Shown here: positions 34,315 through 45,300 of the stretch, in pieces | How the letters are laid out: the number at the start of each line of letters is the position of its first letter | Position numbering within the stretch: the first letter of the stretch is position 1 | Notes under the pieces: model-generated | The model's database searches: none | The model's input: the letters and a program-made list of their open reading frames with translations, nothing else | What the model was told of the DNA's origin: nothing | Position numbers and translations under genes: made by a program | Source of the DNA: Cristatella mucedo | Lineage: Eukaryota; Bryozoa; Phylactolaemata; Cristatellidae | Direction: 5' to 3' | DNA: 64,000 nucleotides | NCBI GenBank assembly: GCA_009760855.2 | Contig: WPIO01000048.1 | Span: forward strand, 2,944,001-3,008,000

Positions 34315-34775
34315 GGATGGAATCAAAGCACAGGTACAGCTGCGTATCATAAGCACTCACACAAAAGCCTAGATAGTGCTTGGTTGCATCGGCAAGAAGG
34401 AGAGTAGGAGGTCGGGAAAAGAAGCTGACCGAGCACCGATCCCTGGGGTTACCCGTACTTCAGTGGCATAGATGACTCGAATGATTGCTACCACCCATGG
34501 ACGGCAACGCTCCGGAGTCTCCCGCTGAGTCTCCTACCGTTGCAGTGGCTTGCCAGTGATGCCCGGACGAAATGAGAGGAGCTCTCGGAGGAATCGGGGA
34601 TCAATAGCATCAAACGCTGCCGAAAGATCTAGGAAAAGAAGCAGAGAACCGCGCTACTTAGGTCTTCATTCCTGAAAAGTAGTTATACACCCGAAGCAGC
34701 GCTCGCCCTGTGGAGTGATTAGCTCTCACGCCTGACTGGAGCTCAGGCTTGCTAGGTTTGAAGTTCTGAGATAAG
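34315..34775 (-). mobile_element. Divergent L2-B-like reverse transcriptase piece
   Basis: On the minus strand gcttgctaggtttg, cctgactggagctcaggctt and aatcactccacag-type sequence correspond to the LASKFQSGFRPNHSTE block. gatcaatagcatcaaacgct then gccgaaagatctagg is the complement of LDLSAAFDAIDP (motif A). aaagcacaggtacagctgcg is the complement of TQLYLCFD. Many stops; older than its neighbours. Confidence 0.75.
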
Positions 34776-34837
34776 AGTGCAGCTTGTCGCACCAGCTCGT
34801 GGGTGCGGCGCACGTGCGCTGGGTGCCGTGCCGCTCC

Positions 34838-34882
34838 TACTCAAGCGCCGCCGCCGCCGCCGCCGCGCCGCCGCCGCCGCCC
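34838..34882. repeat. CCG trinucleotide tract
   Basis: (GCC)n with one GCG interruption. The following 34883-35410 hold no recognised feature. Confidence 0.9.
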
Positions 34883-35410
34883 GGGAGCTGGCCGCCGGAG
34901 CGACGCTCTTTCGCCATTTTGCAAAGGATAAATATTTACGCCACCGCTTACTCAGAAGAGAATGGCGAGAGAGAGAGAGAGTGTGGAAGAACACAATGCT
35001 TGCAGCCGGTGAACACTGGGCGGAGACCTGGCGAGGGTTGTCAGACTACCTATGCAGCCGCAAGCTCACGACCGGTGGATGGGCAGACGATGACTCGGCA
35101 GTCCTGCCCAAATCCATGCATTGGCTGCATCTGTGGGTACATCAATCTACCACAAACTGTCGCCAGCTGTCGGGCAGGTTCGGAACGAACAATGGCCCGA
35201 CAGTGTGAAAAACAACGCATGCATGGAATATAAGGGTTGTCAGAGGAGTAGGAGGGGAGGCAGAGAGCCCTCGACGCCGGCAGCCGTCTAGTGTGTGTAG
35301 ACTGGGCTCGGCTGGCGTACGTGAAATTAAGGTTTTGGTGTTGGAGCCAGCAGACTTCTTGCTCGGTCGCGCTACCCAGCCTGACGACAGGTCGTGCGGA
35401 GGGCTGTCAC

Positions 35411-35413
<3 letters not shown>

Positions 35414-35478
<65 letters not shown>
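35414..35478. repeat. GA microsatellite
   Basis: Pure (GA)n. Confidence 0.97.
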
Positions 35479-35479
<1 letters not shown>

Positions 35480-35829
35480 CAGGAGCAAGCGGTGCCAGAG
35501 CGCACACTAAGAGCGGAAGAGAACGAACCGGTACCGACGGCTGACTGGCCAGTTAGGTCGCGACCGCGTGGCGAAGGACCGCGCGCACGTGACGGCAGGC
35601 TAACGCCGGGTTCAACTTTCACGACTACGCGCGGCGACCCGCCAAAAATAAGCGGCGCCCAGTTTAAATGCCGATTGGTCCGGCTACCCGCTCCGGAGCC
35701 CTAGCGCCGCTCTGCCCGAGCGGCGCGGACCTCGATAAGGATTTAACCCGCACGTGCGCTCCCCGCGGTCCGGGCAGAGCTGGAACTCAATGCCCGACCG
35801 ATCGGCATTCAAACTGTGCGAAACTTATT
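35479..35829. other. Unassigned GC-rich interval
   Basis: No recognisable feature. Confidence 0.5.
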
Positions 35830-35994
35830 GGTGAGCCGTGGCGGCACTCTAGGTAAGGCGGTTGCTTTCACGACCTCGGTCTCGAGGTCGTGGGTTCGAA
35901 TCCTGCGGTGGGCAATCCTGTGTTGCCACTGCAAGCGGTGGCGATTGCCGTCAAAGCTCTTCTGTCGCTTTACAAAGGAGGTCAAGAAATCAGG
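35830..35994 (+). mobile_element. tSINE-1 copy, best preserved tRNA-like head
   Basis: gtgagccgtggcggcactct then aggtaaggcggttgcttt (A-box region), tcgtgggttcgaatcctgcg (B box GGTTCGAATCC), then gtcaaagctcttctgtcgct and a 3' end aagaaatcagg. The tRNA-like head is about 75 bp, and the ~80-bp body is shared with 23730-23880. It is not an intact tRNA gene, because no acceptor stem closes around it. Confidence 0.8.
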
Positions 35995-36730
35995 AATCAG
36001 GCGAAAATGCGAAATCAGGCAGTAATAAAAATTTAATTTAAGGCTGGCGGCGCGATCCGAGGACCGGAAATAGGAACTCTGAGGCTCCGTCGCTCACGAG
36101 CGCGTTAGCAGCGCTCTAAACGCGACTAAAGACGCACTATAGACGCGATTTCGCGTAGTAGGAGATCGGTACGTCGGAGCTTCCCACTTCGTTTGCGCCG
36201 GGTCGCAGTTAATCGTGGCGCGGACGTCTAGAAAAAAGTCACCCACCTCGGCTCGCTCACTTAGGCTTACTTCAAGGGGCGCCTGCCTGCGCTCGGAGGC
36301 TTCGGCAAACCCGCGAGGCTAAGGGTAGTCCGGAGCTGCGACGTCGGCGGCGCCAATTACGCCGATCGCGGCGCAGAGGATCGGCGTTCCTCTGCGGTCG
36401 CGCTACGAGGCTCCTGGAATTTAATTGGCGCTTTCATCAACGAACCGCTTTCGCTTACGAGCGCGCTCGGACGTCGGCAGACGCGTGGCGGCTGATTGCG
36501 CCAGTCGGCGCACGCTTCTGGACGCCATTCGAGCGCCGACCGCGGCAGCTACCGTCATCCCGCGCACCGGCCGGCCGGCTCTCGCCGCCGCCGCCGAAGC
36601 TCAGCCGAAGCTCTTAGCCAGTCGCTGCTAATGTCGTCAGTATGAAGGTTGGACGGCTCTCGCACGACGGTCTCGGCCGCCGCACGTATCCCCGGACGAC
36701 TAGCGACACTGCCGCCACTAACTAACTAGT
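35995..36730. other. Unassigned GC-rich interval
   Basis: No recognisable gene. The frame at 36425-36631 has no known domain. Confidence 0.5.
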
Positions 36731-36929
36731 GCATGCTGCCACTAACCACATTTGCATGCTGACCCTGTGCATGTCACCCCTAACCATGTTATTCATTTTG
36801 CTTGTTTGTCATGCATGATTTTACTCACCATCCAATTGCATTTCCCTTTGCAGCAAATGTAAAGTGCCTAGAAAGAGATTGAGTTCTCTGAGGGCGCTTT
36901 ATCAAGTGCATTATTATTATTATTATTAG
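36731..36929 (+). mobile_element. L2-B LINE, 3' UTR only (5'-truncated insert)
   Basis: Starts gtgcatgctgccactaacca and runs through ttgcatttccctttgcagca, aaatgtaaagtgcctagaaa, gttctctgagggcgctttat and an ATT repeat. It matches 4565-4774 closely. This ~200-bp copy looks young. Confidence 0.93.
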
Positions 36930-36954
36930 TGATGACGCTCGGACGCAACTCGTC

Positions 36955-37105
36955 GGGTTCTGCGTCGAGGCGGTCGCGCAGGCGCACTTCGCCGACGGGG
37001 TTTGAGTCCAGCAGCGGTCGACTAGTTATTGCCTGCTGCTAGCTGCGGAGTGATAGCCGCTCGGAGCCCTTCTGCCGCCACGCAAAGGGGCTGCTAAATC
37101 AGCTG
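36955..37105 (+). mobile_element. tSINE-1 copy
   Basis: gacggggtttgagtccagca, tgatagccgctcggagccct, tctgccgccacgcaaagggg and ctgctaaatcagctg follow the family order. The A-box end is poor. Confidence 0.65.
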
Positions 37106-37118
37106 CTCTTTACCAATA

Positions 37119-37556
37119 AGTCTGCCTACTTTCAGCTACGTAACATTTCCAACATTCGGGCTGGCTTAGAGCAGGAACACTGCATCGCAACTGGTCGATG
37201 CACGCATCTGTGATATTCCGTCTCGACTTCTGCAACTTAGTACTTGCTGGTCTACCGGCCTGTGCAATCAGGCGCTTACAGCCTGTGCAAAACTTTGCGG
37301 CTAGGCTCGTCTGTCGTGAGCGTCGCAGGTGCCACTTCTCTTCCACCACTTCTCGCCAGCCTGCATGGCTCCCCTCAGTCAAGCAACGCATTCAAGGTTC
37401 TGTCACTCACTTTTAGGCCCCATTGATTATTTGGCTCCAGCCTACCAATCAGATCGACTCCCCATCAGGTTAGACATTGTACCAACCGCTTTCTGAATCA
37501 AACCGTTTAGCTACACGTCGTGCGAATCTCAAATCCTTTGGAGGTCGTGTCGATAG
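37119..37556 (+). mobile_element. L2-B LINE C-terminal region, both ends truncated
   Basis: tctgcctactttcagctacg through tctcgacttctgcaacttag, cttacagcctgtgcaaaact and aggctcgtctgtcgtgagcg matches L2-B. It ends in ctcaaatcctttggaggtcg, just before an antisense L2-A tail, without its own tail. Confidence 0.85.
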
Positions 37557-38042
37557 TTAATGTAATGTAATATATATATCCGTCTGTAACTCCACAAAGC
37601 CACAAAAGACTATGTAGGTGTTACGCAGGAGAGTTTTCTATAGCGCACTCACAGCCTAAGCGGCTTACGGTACGCGTTCGGTAGCCAATAGACTTCATCT
37701 CACGCAACAAAGAGAAAGTGGGAAGCATAGCAGAGTCAGGAGAGCAGTTGAGGTAGTGAGTAGTATGGAAGTAGCAGCTTAGAACAACTGGAAAGGATGA
37801 GCCATAGTCGGCAGCAGGAGAGTAGCTGTCGTTGCGTGAGAATTGTGGAGGCAAGTTCCATAGTCTAGGACTTGCAGAGCTAACGCTTCTGTCGCTAACT
37901 TCTGTCTTTAAACGGAGGATTTATTGTCCACACAGGACCTGGGGCCACGAGGAGGCTGAAACTAGCGCAGCAGTTCAGCTTGGTACGGAGGAGCCAAGCC
38001 GTGGCCTTGGCCTTGTGGGTCAGCGTAAGAACTTCGCTCTGT
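37557..38042 (-). mobile_element. L2-A LINE 3' end
   Basis: Tail complement aatgtaatgtaatatatata, then ctccacaaagccacaaaaga and cacagcctaagcggcttacg. The C-terminal coding part (37854-37621: FSRNDSYSPAADYGSSFPVV) is followed by a ~20-bp deletion around 37915. Truncated near 38042. Confidence 0.9.
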
Positions 38043-39350
38043 GTGCGCGCGCTCGCCGGCTCATTTCTCGAAAGAGGACGCGAAATCAGTCTCCGTCCGA
38101 AGCCTAGCGGCCGGCACTCTCGCAGCCTACGAGTGTTGCAGTTGGCTAGCGGTTTTTCGCGTTTCTGGATCGGCCGAGGTCAGGAGCTGACCTCGGCCTC
38201 CTGAGCTCGGCGGTAATCGGACGGCGGTAACGCGAACGAGACGAAGCTCGCAGCACGAGAACGCGGCGGCGGCGGCGGCGGCTTGCGATGGAACTCTCTG
38301 AAGCGCCTGACCTCGGCTGACCTTGCCGCGCCTCGCGGCTCCGCGAGCGCAGCGATCGCGGTCTCAAAACTGAGCCCCTGCGACTCCTCGGAGGGCGCGC
38401 ACGCGCGACCGCTTTTCTCTCTTGCGTCGTCTGCGGACGCACGCACGGCGCGTGGCGATGAGACGCCAATATCCGCGGAGGCGCGGCCCGCATCGCGCGC
38501 CGCCGCTGCGGGGCCGAACGCCCGAACGCCCCGCCCTTTTCTGAAGCAGTCCCCCCACCGGGTGGCAGCCCGCAATGCTGCTCCTCCTCCTCCGCCTTCC
38601 GATCGTCATGCGACTCTCCCACCGCCAGCTTCGAAGCTGGAGCGCTCGCTCGCCTCTGGCTCTTAGACCGCACGTCTAAGGCTCCCGCTCGCTCGCTCTA
38701 CCTCCGCCACCCAGGTAACGGGCTCGAATCTTGCAGGAAGCATTTACCGCAGCTCGCCCAGCGCGAGCGGCGACGGCGAAGACGGCCGTTGAAGCTCGCC
38801 TGCCGCCATTTTAAGGCGGCAGATCCTTTCCGTCGGCTGATCTTTTTCGCCCCCAGCCGCTCCGGCGCCACGCGCGCTGAGAGCCTTTGGCTCGTGAACT
38901 TTGGCTGTCTGGTCGTCTGGTGGCCTATTGAGATTCAGCCTATTCATTCCGCAACTATTGCAGCTGCACTTTGAATTCGCCGGCGACCTTTAGCCAGCGG
39001 CTCGGTCGCCTCTCAAGCCGCGCGCACAATCGGACGATTGGCAGTGGCAGATTGCCAGATTGGCCGAGCTCGCAGCGGCTGCGGCAGCGACCTCAACGCT
39101 GCCTCTGGTATCCTTCCGCTCTACGGCCGCCAGCGCATGCACATGCGGCGACCGCTCAGCTGGCTCGACTGTCCAAGAGTCACCTAAGTCGCAGAGTGGC
39201 ACCCAAGCACGAAGGGCTGCTACGGAGAAGCCCCGACCGACGCGCGCTTGTAAGAGCACGAAGCGGCGGGGTGCCGCAGTCCGGCGAGGCGCCGACTCTC
39301 CGGTAGACAGAAGTAGCTTTAGACGGCATCCGCGAATGCGGGAAGCTTGC
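38043..39350. other. Unassigned GC-rich island
   Basis: CpG-rich sequence with long overlapping frames on both strands (38673-38146 minus; 38283-38666 plus; 38971-39306 plus). None has a recognisable domain. 38670-38760 has a weak tSINE-1-like B-box segment (gggctcgaatcttgcagg). It could be a promoter or first-exon region of an unseen gene. Confidence 0.45.
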
Positions 39351-39870
39351 GCTGATTTTGGTTAGGAGCGCGCATTTTCTCCACCGCCTTTTTGGCCTTT
39401 CGCACTCGGAACGTGAAGGAGCTTTCCGCTAGTTTGACACCGTTCGCTTTCCTACTCCGCAGTCGTAACCAGCTACGGATAAATGTAAACCGTATGGCTG
39501 CTATCGGCACATAGCAAAAGCAGGCAGACAGCATACAAACAACATCCGACGCAGTAGTTACTCGATTCATGGTAGCGCAGCATGTCCGTTTTAAATTTCT
39601 CGCAGCGGCTGAAACCAGGGTGAAAGGGCTCGATCAGCGAGTACCTCGTTGGTTGCAGCATAGATAAAATCTTGAACAGAGTGCCAGCTTCCGCGTCTTT
39701 CGCAATGTTGCAGCAAGTTTAAAATACTGCGTGCAAAGTAAGGTATTACTACTGCAAGCTGCGGCAATGCTGTTTGCTGGGGCTGTGCGCATTCTCGACT
39801 CGAGGCTGCCGGAAGAAAAGGGAGAGCATGAACCGGATATGTGCCGGAACCGCTGGAAGAGTGTCAGAAA
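39351..39870. other. Unassigned interval
   Basis: No recognisable feature. Confidence 0.5.
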
Positions 39871-39946
39871 AATGTAATTTATCACCGCCTGTAACTTCAC
39901 AAAGCTACCAATACTATGTAGAGGTTACGCAGGGGAGGTTTGCATA

Positions 39947-40168
39947 ATAATGATAATAATAACAACAATGCACTTGATAAAGGGCCACAGAGAAATCAAT
40001 CTCTTTCTAGGCGCTTTACATTTGCTGCAAAGGGAAATGCGATTGAATGGTGAGTAATATCATGCTTGATAAACAACATGAATAACATGGTTAGGGGTGA
40101 CATGCACAGGGTCAGTATGCAAGTGTGGTTAGTGTCAGCATGCACAGTGTCAGCACGCATAAGCACAA
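39947..40168 (-). mobile_element. L2-B 3' end inserted in L2-A
   Basis: Tail complement ataatgataataataacaac, gcacttgataaagggccaca, then the 3' UTR to gcacgcataagcac. Flanks read tttgcata (39939-39946) and attgtata (40168-40175), a ~7-bp target duplication with one or two changes. Confidence 0.88.
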
Positions 40169-40260
40169 TTGTATAGCCCATTCACAGCCTAAGAGGCTTT
40201 CGGTACGCATATTCGGTAGCCAACAGACTTCATCTCGTGCAACAAAGAAAAAGTGAGAAG

Positions 40261-40558
40261 TGCTGTGTGCGCCTGGTGCTTCTGCTGTTGTAATTCGAGC
40301 AGCAGCATCGGCCACTAATGTATGGCCCACGTGCAGCAGGTGGTTGAGCAATTGACTCGGCACGGCGTACGACCTTTGATGTAAGGATGTGGCCCGCCAC
40401 AGATGCACTGCCCACCCATCTGCGGCGAGTCAGCCCCAGCTCGTATATTTACCCGTTGAGAGAATAAAAATTGAGTCTCGTTCACCGCTCACGTCCGCGC
40501 TCGTGTCTCCGTGAGACTCCACAAGAACAGCCGCTGCCGGAGATACTGTTACACAACA
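40261..40558 (+). mobile_element. Solo LTR, copy 2 (298 bp)
   Basis: Starts TGCTGTGTGCGCC and ends CTGTTACACAACA. Flanks are GAAG (40257-40260) and AAAG (40559-40562), a 4-bp target duplication with one change, splitting the L2-A sequence gggaag|catagc. In this orientation a TATATTTA (about 40443) precedes an AATAAA (about 40462), as expected for an LTR promoter and polyadenylation signal. It matches 6410-6698 in reverse complement. Confidence 0.82.
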
Positions 40559-41140
40559 AAAGCATAGCAGTCAGGAGAGCAGTTGAGGTAGGGAGCAGCA
40601 TGGTAGAAAACAGCTCAAGGCGGCTGAAAAGGATGTGCCATAGTCGGCAGCAGGAGAGTAGATGTCGTTGAGTGAGAATTGTGGAAGTGAGTTCCACAGG
40701 CTAGGATCTGCAAAGCAATGGCTTCTGTTGCCAATGAATGGTCTTTAAGCTGAGGACTGAAGCAGTTCATTTATTGTCCATTGAGGACCTGGGGGTAAGA
40801 GGTTGTGGAAACTGGTGCAGCAGTTCAGCTAGGTATGAAAGAACCAAGCTGTGGCGGGCCTTGCGGGTCAGCGTAAGGTTTTCACACTATATCCGTTGAT
40901 CAACCGGCAGCCATCTTTCAACAAAGGAGATACATAGTCAATCCTCTCGCATTTTTTAACTAGCCTTGCAGCCAGATTCATCCCCAGCTTCAGGGAATTT
41001 GTGGCTCTTTTTGGTAGCCCAGCCACAAGGGAATTACAATAATCTAGCCGAGACAGAGCCGGGAGTTAGTTAAATGTTGGCAAGCCACCATGGAAGGCAG
41101 TTCCTAATCTAAGATAGGAATCGGACGCGATGGTCAAAAT

Positions 41141-42005
41141 ATCGTAGTTTTTGGAAGTTTCCCTAATAAAAGAGAAGCAAGTTATAAATGCAATCTCAAG
41201 TTTTGACGATTTGTAGATGGCCGGAACATGAATAACAAAATTATTTCGTAAGACATTGGTACACTGGAAGTAGTACATGGAGCTCAGTAATACGAATTTA
41301 CGTGAACAAAATGCCAATGGTGCTGTTTTGTGATAAAGTTCGTAGAGAAAAGCTACTCAGCACTAAGCGGATGGCATTAATCACTTGAAGCCATAACAAG
41401 TTAAATTTTCAAAATAATGAAAAGCACCTCGAGGTAAACTCTTCACCTGGCAGTTATAAAAATAACTATGAGTAAATCCAAATCAGAAAAGTTGTGCTCT
41501 GCCCTTTAGGGAGAATGGCATAGCTTCGGCTAACGGCTATCCCAAGATATTTATTCTTTATTTACTTGCCTTACGTATTTATGTTTAAACTTGTAGTAAT
41601 AGACCCTCTTCCACCTGGGCAACCCGGAAGGACTATTATTCATCAACTAGACTATCGTTAGGGATAATGTGATCTACTGCCGCCGATGCCTCGGTAACTA
41701 AGGAGTCCATGATCACCGCACATGTTGAATTCTGGGACCGCTGATCCGGTTCATGCGGCGGCCACTGGACCGTGAGAGGAGCCCTGGAAGGCGTTCGGCC
41801 AAACTTCCGTCTCCGGCAGCCCCTGCACGAAATTAAACTAGCCCGTCGTTCCCTAGGAATCGGCCTGCAAATGTTAATTCAATCATATTTAAGGGAAACT
41901 AAGGTTACTTGAATTTCTCTTTCTCATTTATGCGTTTGTAGCTGCGATTTGCTTTGGGGAAAGCGCTCGTAAACCACGGCGTGTCTATTGATTGACGACA
42001 TCTCC
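41141..42005. other. Unassigned interval
   Basis: No recognisable feature. Confidence 0.5.
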
Positions 42006-45000
42006 AATATAATGTAATGTAATGTACTCCGTCAGTAACTCCACAAAGTCATAAAGACCATGTGGGCGTTACGCAGGAGAGTTTTGTATAGCGCACTCAC
42101 AGCCTAAGCGGCTTTCGGTACGCATTCCCTAGCCAACAGACTTCGTCTCACGCAACAAAGAGAAAGTGGGAAGCATAGCAGAGTCAGGAGAGCAGTTGAG
42201 GTAGTGAGTAGCATAGAAGTAGCAGTTCAGGACCGCTGAAAAAGATGTGCCATAGTCGGCAGTTGGAGAGTAGATGTCGTTGCGTAAGAATTGTGGAAGC
42301 GAGTTCCACAGTCTAGGACCTGCAGAGCTAAAGCTTCTGTCGCCAACGGTCTTTAAGCGGAGGATTGGGACAGCTAATTTATTGTCCACACAGGACCTGA
42401 GGGCGCGAACAGGCTGAAACTGATGTAGCAGTTCAGCTAGGTATGAAGGAGCCAAGCCGTGGCGGGCCTTGTGGGTCAGCGTAAGAACTTTGCTCCGTAT
42501 CCTTTGCTCAACCGGCAACCATCCTAGCTCTTCCAGCAAAGATGACACGTGCTCAAACCGCTGGGACTTGAAGACCAGCCTTGCAGCCATATTCATAGTC
42601 CGCTGTAGTGACATAATAGCTTTCTTTGGTAGCCCAGCCAAAAGGGAATTACAATAATCAAGCCGAGACAGAACTAAAGAGCTAGTTAAATTTTTACAAG
42701 CCACTGTGGGAGACAGCTTCTAATCTTGGATAGGGATCGGATGTGATGGCTAGCTGTAGAGGCAGTCTTCTGAATGAAGCTTTTGAAATTGAGGCAGCTG
42801 TCGAACACGACACCTAGATTACGAGCACGTGGTGAAGGTCGCACAATAGCATCGCCTATTAGAACAGCAAAGCCTTTTAATCCAGCCACACGCTTAGGGT
42901 GTCCTATGAGAAGCAGTTCGGTTTTATCGTCATTTAATTTCAGGAGGTTTTCCGACATCCAGGATCGAATATCGGCAAGGCAAGCATTCAGTTTCTCAGT
43001 TGCTACAGCAGATTCCGACGGTTTAAATGACAAATACAACTGAGTATCGTCAGCATAGAAGTGATATCCTATTCCATGGGCCTTAATCACTTTTCCCAGA
43101 GGTTGCGTATAAATGGAGAACAGCAAGGGACCAAGTACAGACCCTTGAGGGACTCCACAGGTGACCCTTCTCATGTCTGAGACCTGACCCCCACACGACA
43201 TGGATTGAACACGATCAGACAAGTATGATTTAAACCATGCCAGTGCTTCGTCTGCCAGACCGATCGTTGTTCTCAATCGTTCAAGCCGAACTTCGTGATC
43301 AATGGTGTCGAAGGCAGCAGACAGATCTAGCAGAGCTAGGGCAGTGACATTCCCGTCGTCATTGCCACGTAGAATGTCATTGTTAACACGGAGGAGAGCA
43401 GTTTTCAGTAGAGTGCTGCCTCTTGAAACCTGATTGAAATGTTTCTGACATTCTATTATTTTCAATATGTTCAACTAGCTGCTTAGCAACAATTTTTTCA
43501 AGAATCTTTGATAAGAACGGAAGAAGAGAAACTGGACGATAGTTTGCTAGGACCTCTGTGTCTAATCCAGGCTTTTTAAGAATAGGTCTAACGATTGCCG
43601 ATTTGAAGGACTTGGGGACGACCCCTTTTCCCAAAGAAGCATTAAAAATCTTGGTTATGGCAGGGCTAAGTTGGTCTGCAAGTGAAGACCACAGAGATGA
43701 AGGTATAGGGTCTTCAGGAGACGAGCTCTTTTTGCTAGACCTTATTAAGGCAGCCACATCACAGGCAGAAACATCAGAGAATCTTTTAAGAAAGATCACA
43801 GGTTGAGGAACGGCGATTGCTTTGGTCGGAGGGGGCTTAATGGAGGCACGAATGTGCACAATTTTTTCAGTAAAGAAGGCTGAAAACTTTTCGGCTGAGC
43901 CCTTAATATCTGGGGAGTCAGACCTGACAGCATTGGCCAGTAAATGATTTACTGTCTTATAAATCTGTTTAGCGTCCGACTGGCAGGAATTCAGTTTTCT
44001 AATGAAAAAAGAAGCCCTGGCTTTTTTAAGCTTTCGTGTGTAAACACGAAGGAAGTCTTTAAAATTGACTAGGTCTGCCTCAGACCCCGATTTCTTGAAA
44101 CGACGTTCCAGCCTAACACGGCGCATCTTAAGGAGTTTTTTTGTAAATTGAAAGCAATCTCGACGACTTTGAACACGGATAGAGCGAACGGGAGCATGCT
44201 TGTCAAAAGCACTGCTGAGTGTCATGTTCATCGCATCTGTGAGAGTATCGAGGCTGCCGGTCGAGTCTGAATGCAGATCAAGAAGGCCTGCATCACAAAC
44301 AGATTTCAAAAACTTGTCCATGTCGATGCTTTGTAAGTTACGTCGTTTAACAAATTCGACATTGCCCTGCACGTACGAGGGAGCAGGAACAGTAAACGAG
44401 ACCGAACAATGATCTGAGAGGGTCAGTGGGCACACCACAAAGTCAGTGGGGAGGACATCCTTAGTGATCACGAGATCTAGAATGTGGCCACCGACGTGGG
44501 TGCTATGATTAACGTGTTGGGCCAAACCAAGATTCTCCAGACAGTCAAGAAATGAGCGGACCTGGCTGTTGCTAGGGTTGTCAACGTGAATATTGAAGTC
44601 TCCTACAATCAGTAGCGGCCTGTCACACACAAATATTTTAGTGAGGAGCTCTGAAAACTCCTCTATAAACAAGTTTAGACAGCCAGAAGGAGGCCGGTAT
44701 ATCCCAACGGTGAGAGGCATTGTCTTTGATGAAGACCTGATAGCAACCGATTCAAAAGATGACCCATGCGAGAAACTGCACATTTTATAGCCAAACGATT
44801 CGCGAACAATTGCAACCCCGCCACCAACCTTGTCAGAACGCATGGACTGATAGAATGAGAACCCGGGTGGGGTGGTCTCGGAAATACAGCTACTGGAACA
44901 AGGCGTCATCCAGGTTTCGGTAAGCAGAAATGCATCTAGCTTCTCCTGGACCACCTGATCGCGGATAAGTAACCCCTTGGTTTTTAGCGAGCGGACATTT

Positions 45001-45300
45001 AGTAGGCGGAATTTAAGAGGCTGTCCAACAACTGGGCGACGGCGATGAAGTGGCTCGTATTCTCTACCGTTTGCGTCCGGCCCGGCGGACGCTGGCTCTT
45101 CGAATTTGAATTGGACCTTGGTAACGGCCGTGGGACGACGTTTCACAACGTGCTGGGCTACAGCGGGTGGGCTACTACCGCAACAAGTACTATTTAGCGC
45201 TTTAAACTTACGAGTGTTTTGTTGCAGGTTGTGTTGGTGGTACATAACGACCTTATACGGTTCAGTAAATCCTAAAGTTGTGTATTCATCTTTTTGCTGA
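42006..45300 (-). mobile_element. L2-A LINE, near-complete
   Basis: This is the best retrotransposon in the window. From an ATG at 45245 a 620-codon frame encodes an endonuclease of the EEP fold: LLNVRSL (residues 81-87), LTETW (108-112), GIYRPPSG (181-188), VGDFNIHVD (214-222), HILDLVIT (254-261) and LSDHCSVSF (276-284). All expected catalytic positions are present. It continues into the reverse transcriptase start (ANYRPVSLLPFLSKILEKIV). The frame breaks near 43402-43405, where this copy has one more T than the copies at about 750 and 8125. The next frame (43474-42686) holds [46 protein letters not shown] and LLKLNDDKTELLLIGHPKR. A second one-base difference near 42692 shifts to the C-terminal frame (42704-42129). 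A ~120-bp 3' UTR and an ATTAC-repeat tail end at 42006. There is no separate ORF1. The 5' end near 45300 is inferred. Confidence 0.93.

Larger units (their letters stand above)
39871..41140 (-). mobile_element. L2-A LINE 3' region, host of two nested insertions
   Basis: L2-A pieces at 39871-39946, 40169-40260 and 40559-41140 are collinear with 42006-42760. The first holds the tail end (tgtaacttcacaaagctacc; gaggttacgcaggggaggtt). The second holds cacagcctaagaggctttcg through gcaacaaagaaaaagtgag. The third holds agcatagcagtcaggagagc through ttcctaatctaagataggaa. The gaps are an L2-B 3' end and a solo LTR. Coding frames are fully broken. Confidence 0.88.

Noticed and set aside
35870-35915. Possible tRNA gene (B box GGTTCGAATCC)
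   Set aside because: No complementary acceptor stem closes the cloverleaf, and the same head recurs in tSINE-1 copies; it is a SINE.
38146-38673. 175-codon Arg/Ser-rich minus frame
   Set aside because: It starts at a non-ATG codon, is open on the other strand too, and has no known domain.
41630-41780. rRNA-like look of gggataatgtgatctactgc
   Set aside because: No extended match to conserved small- or large-subunit rRNA blocks that I could recognise.
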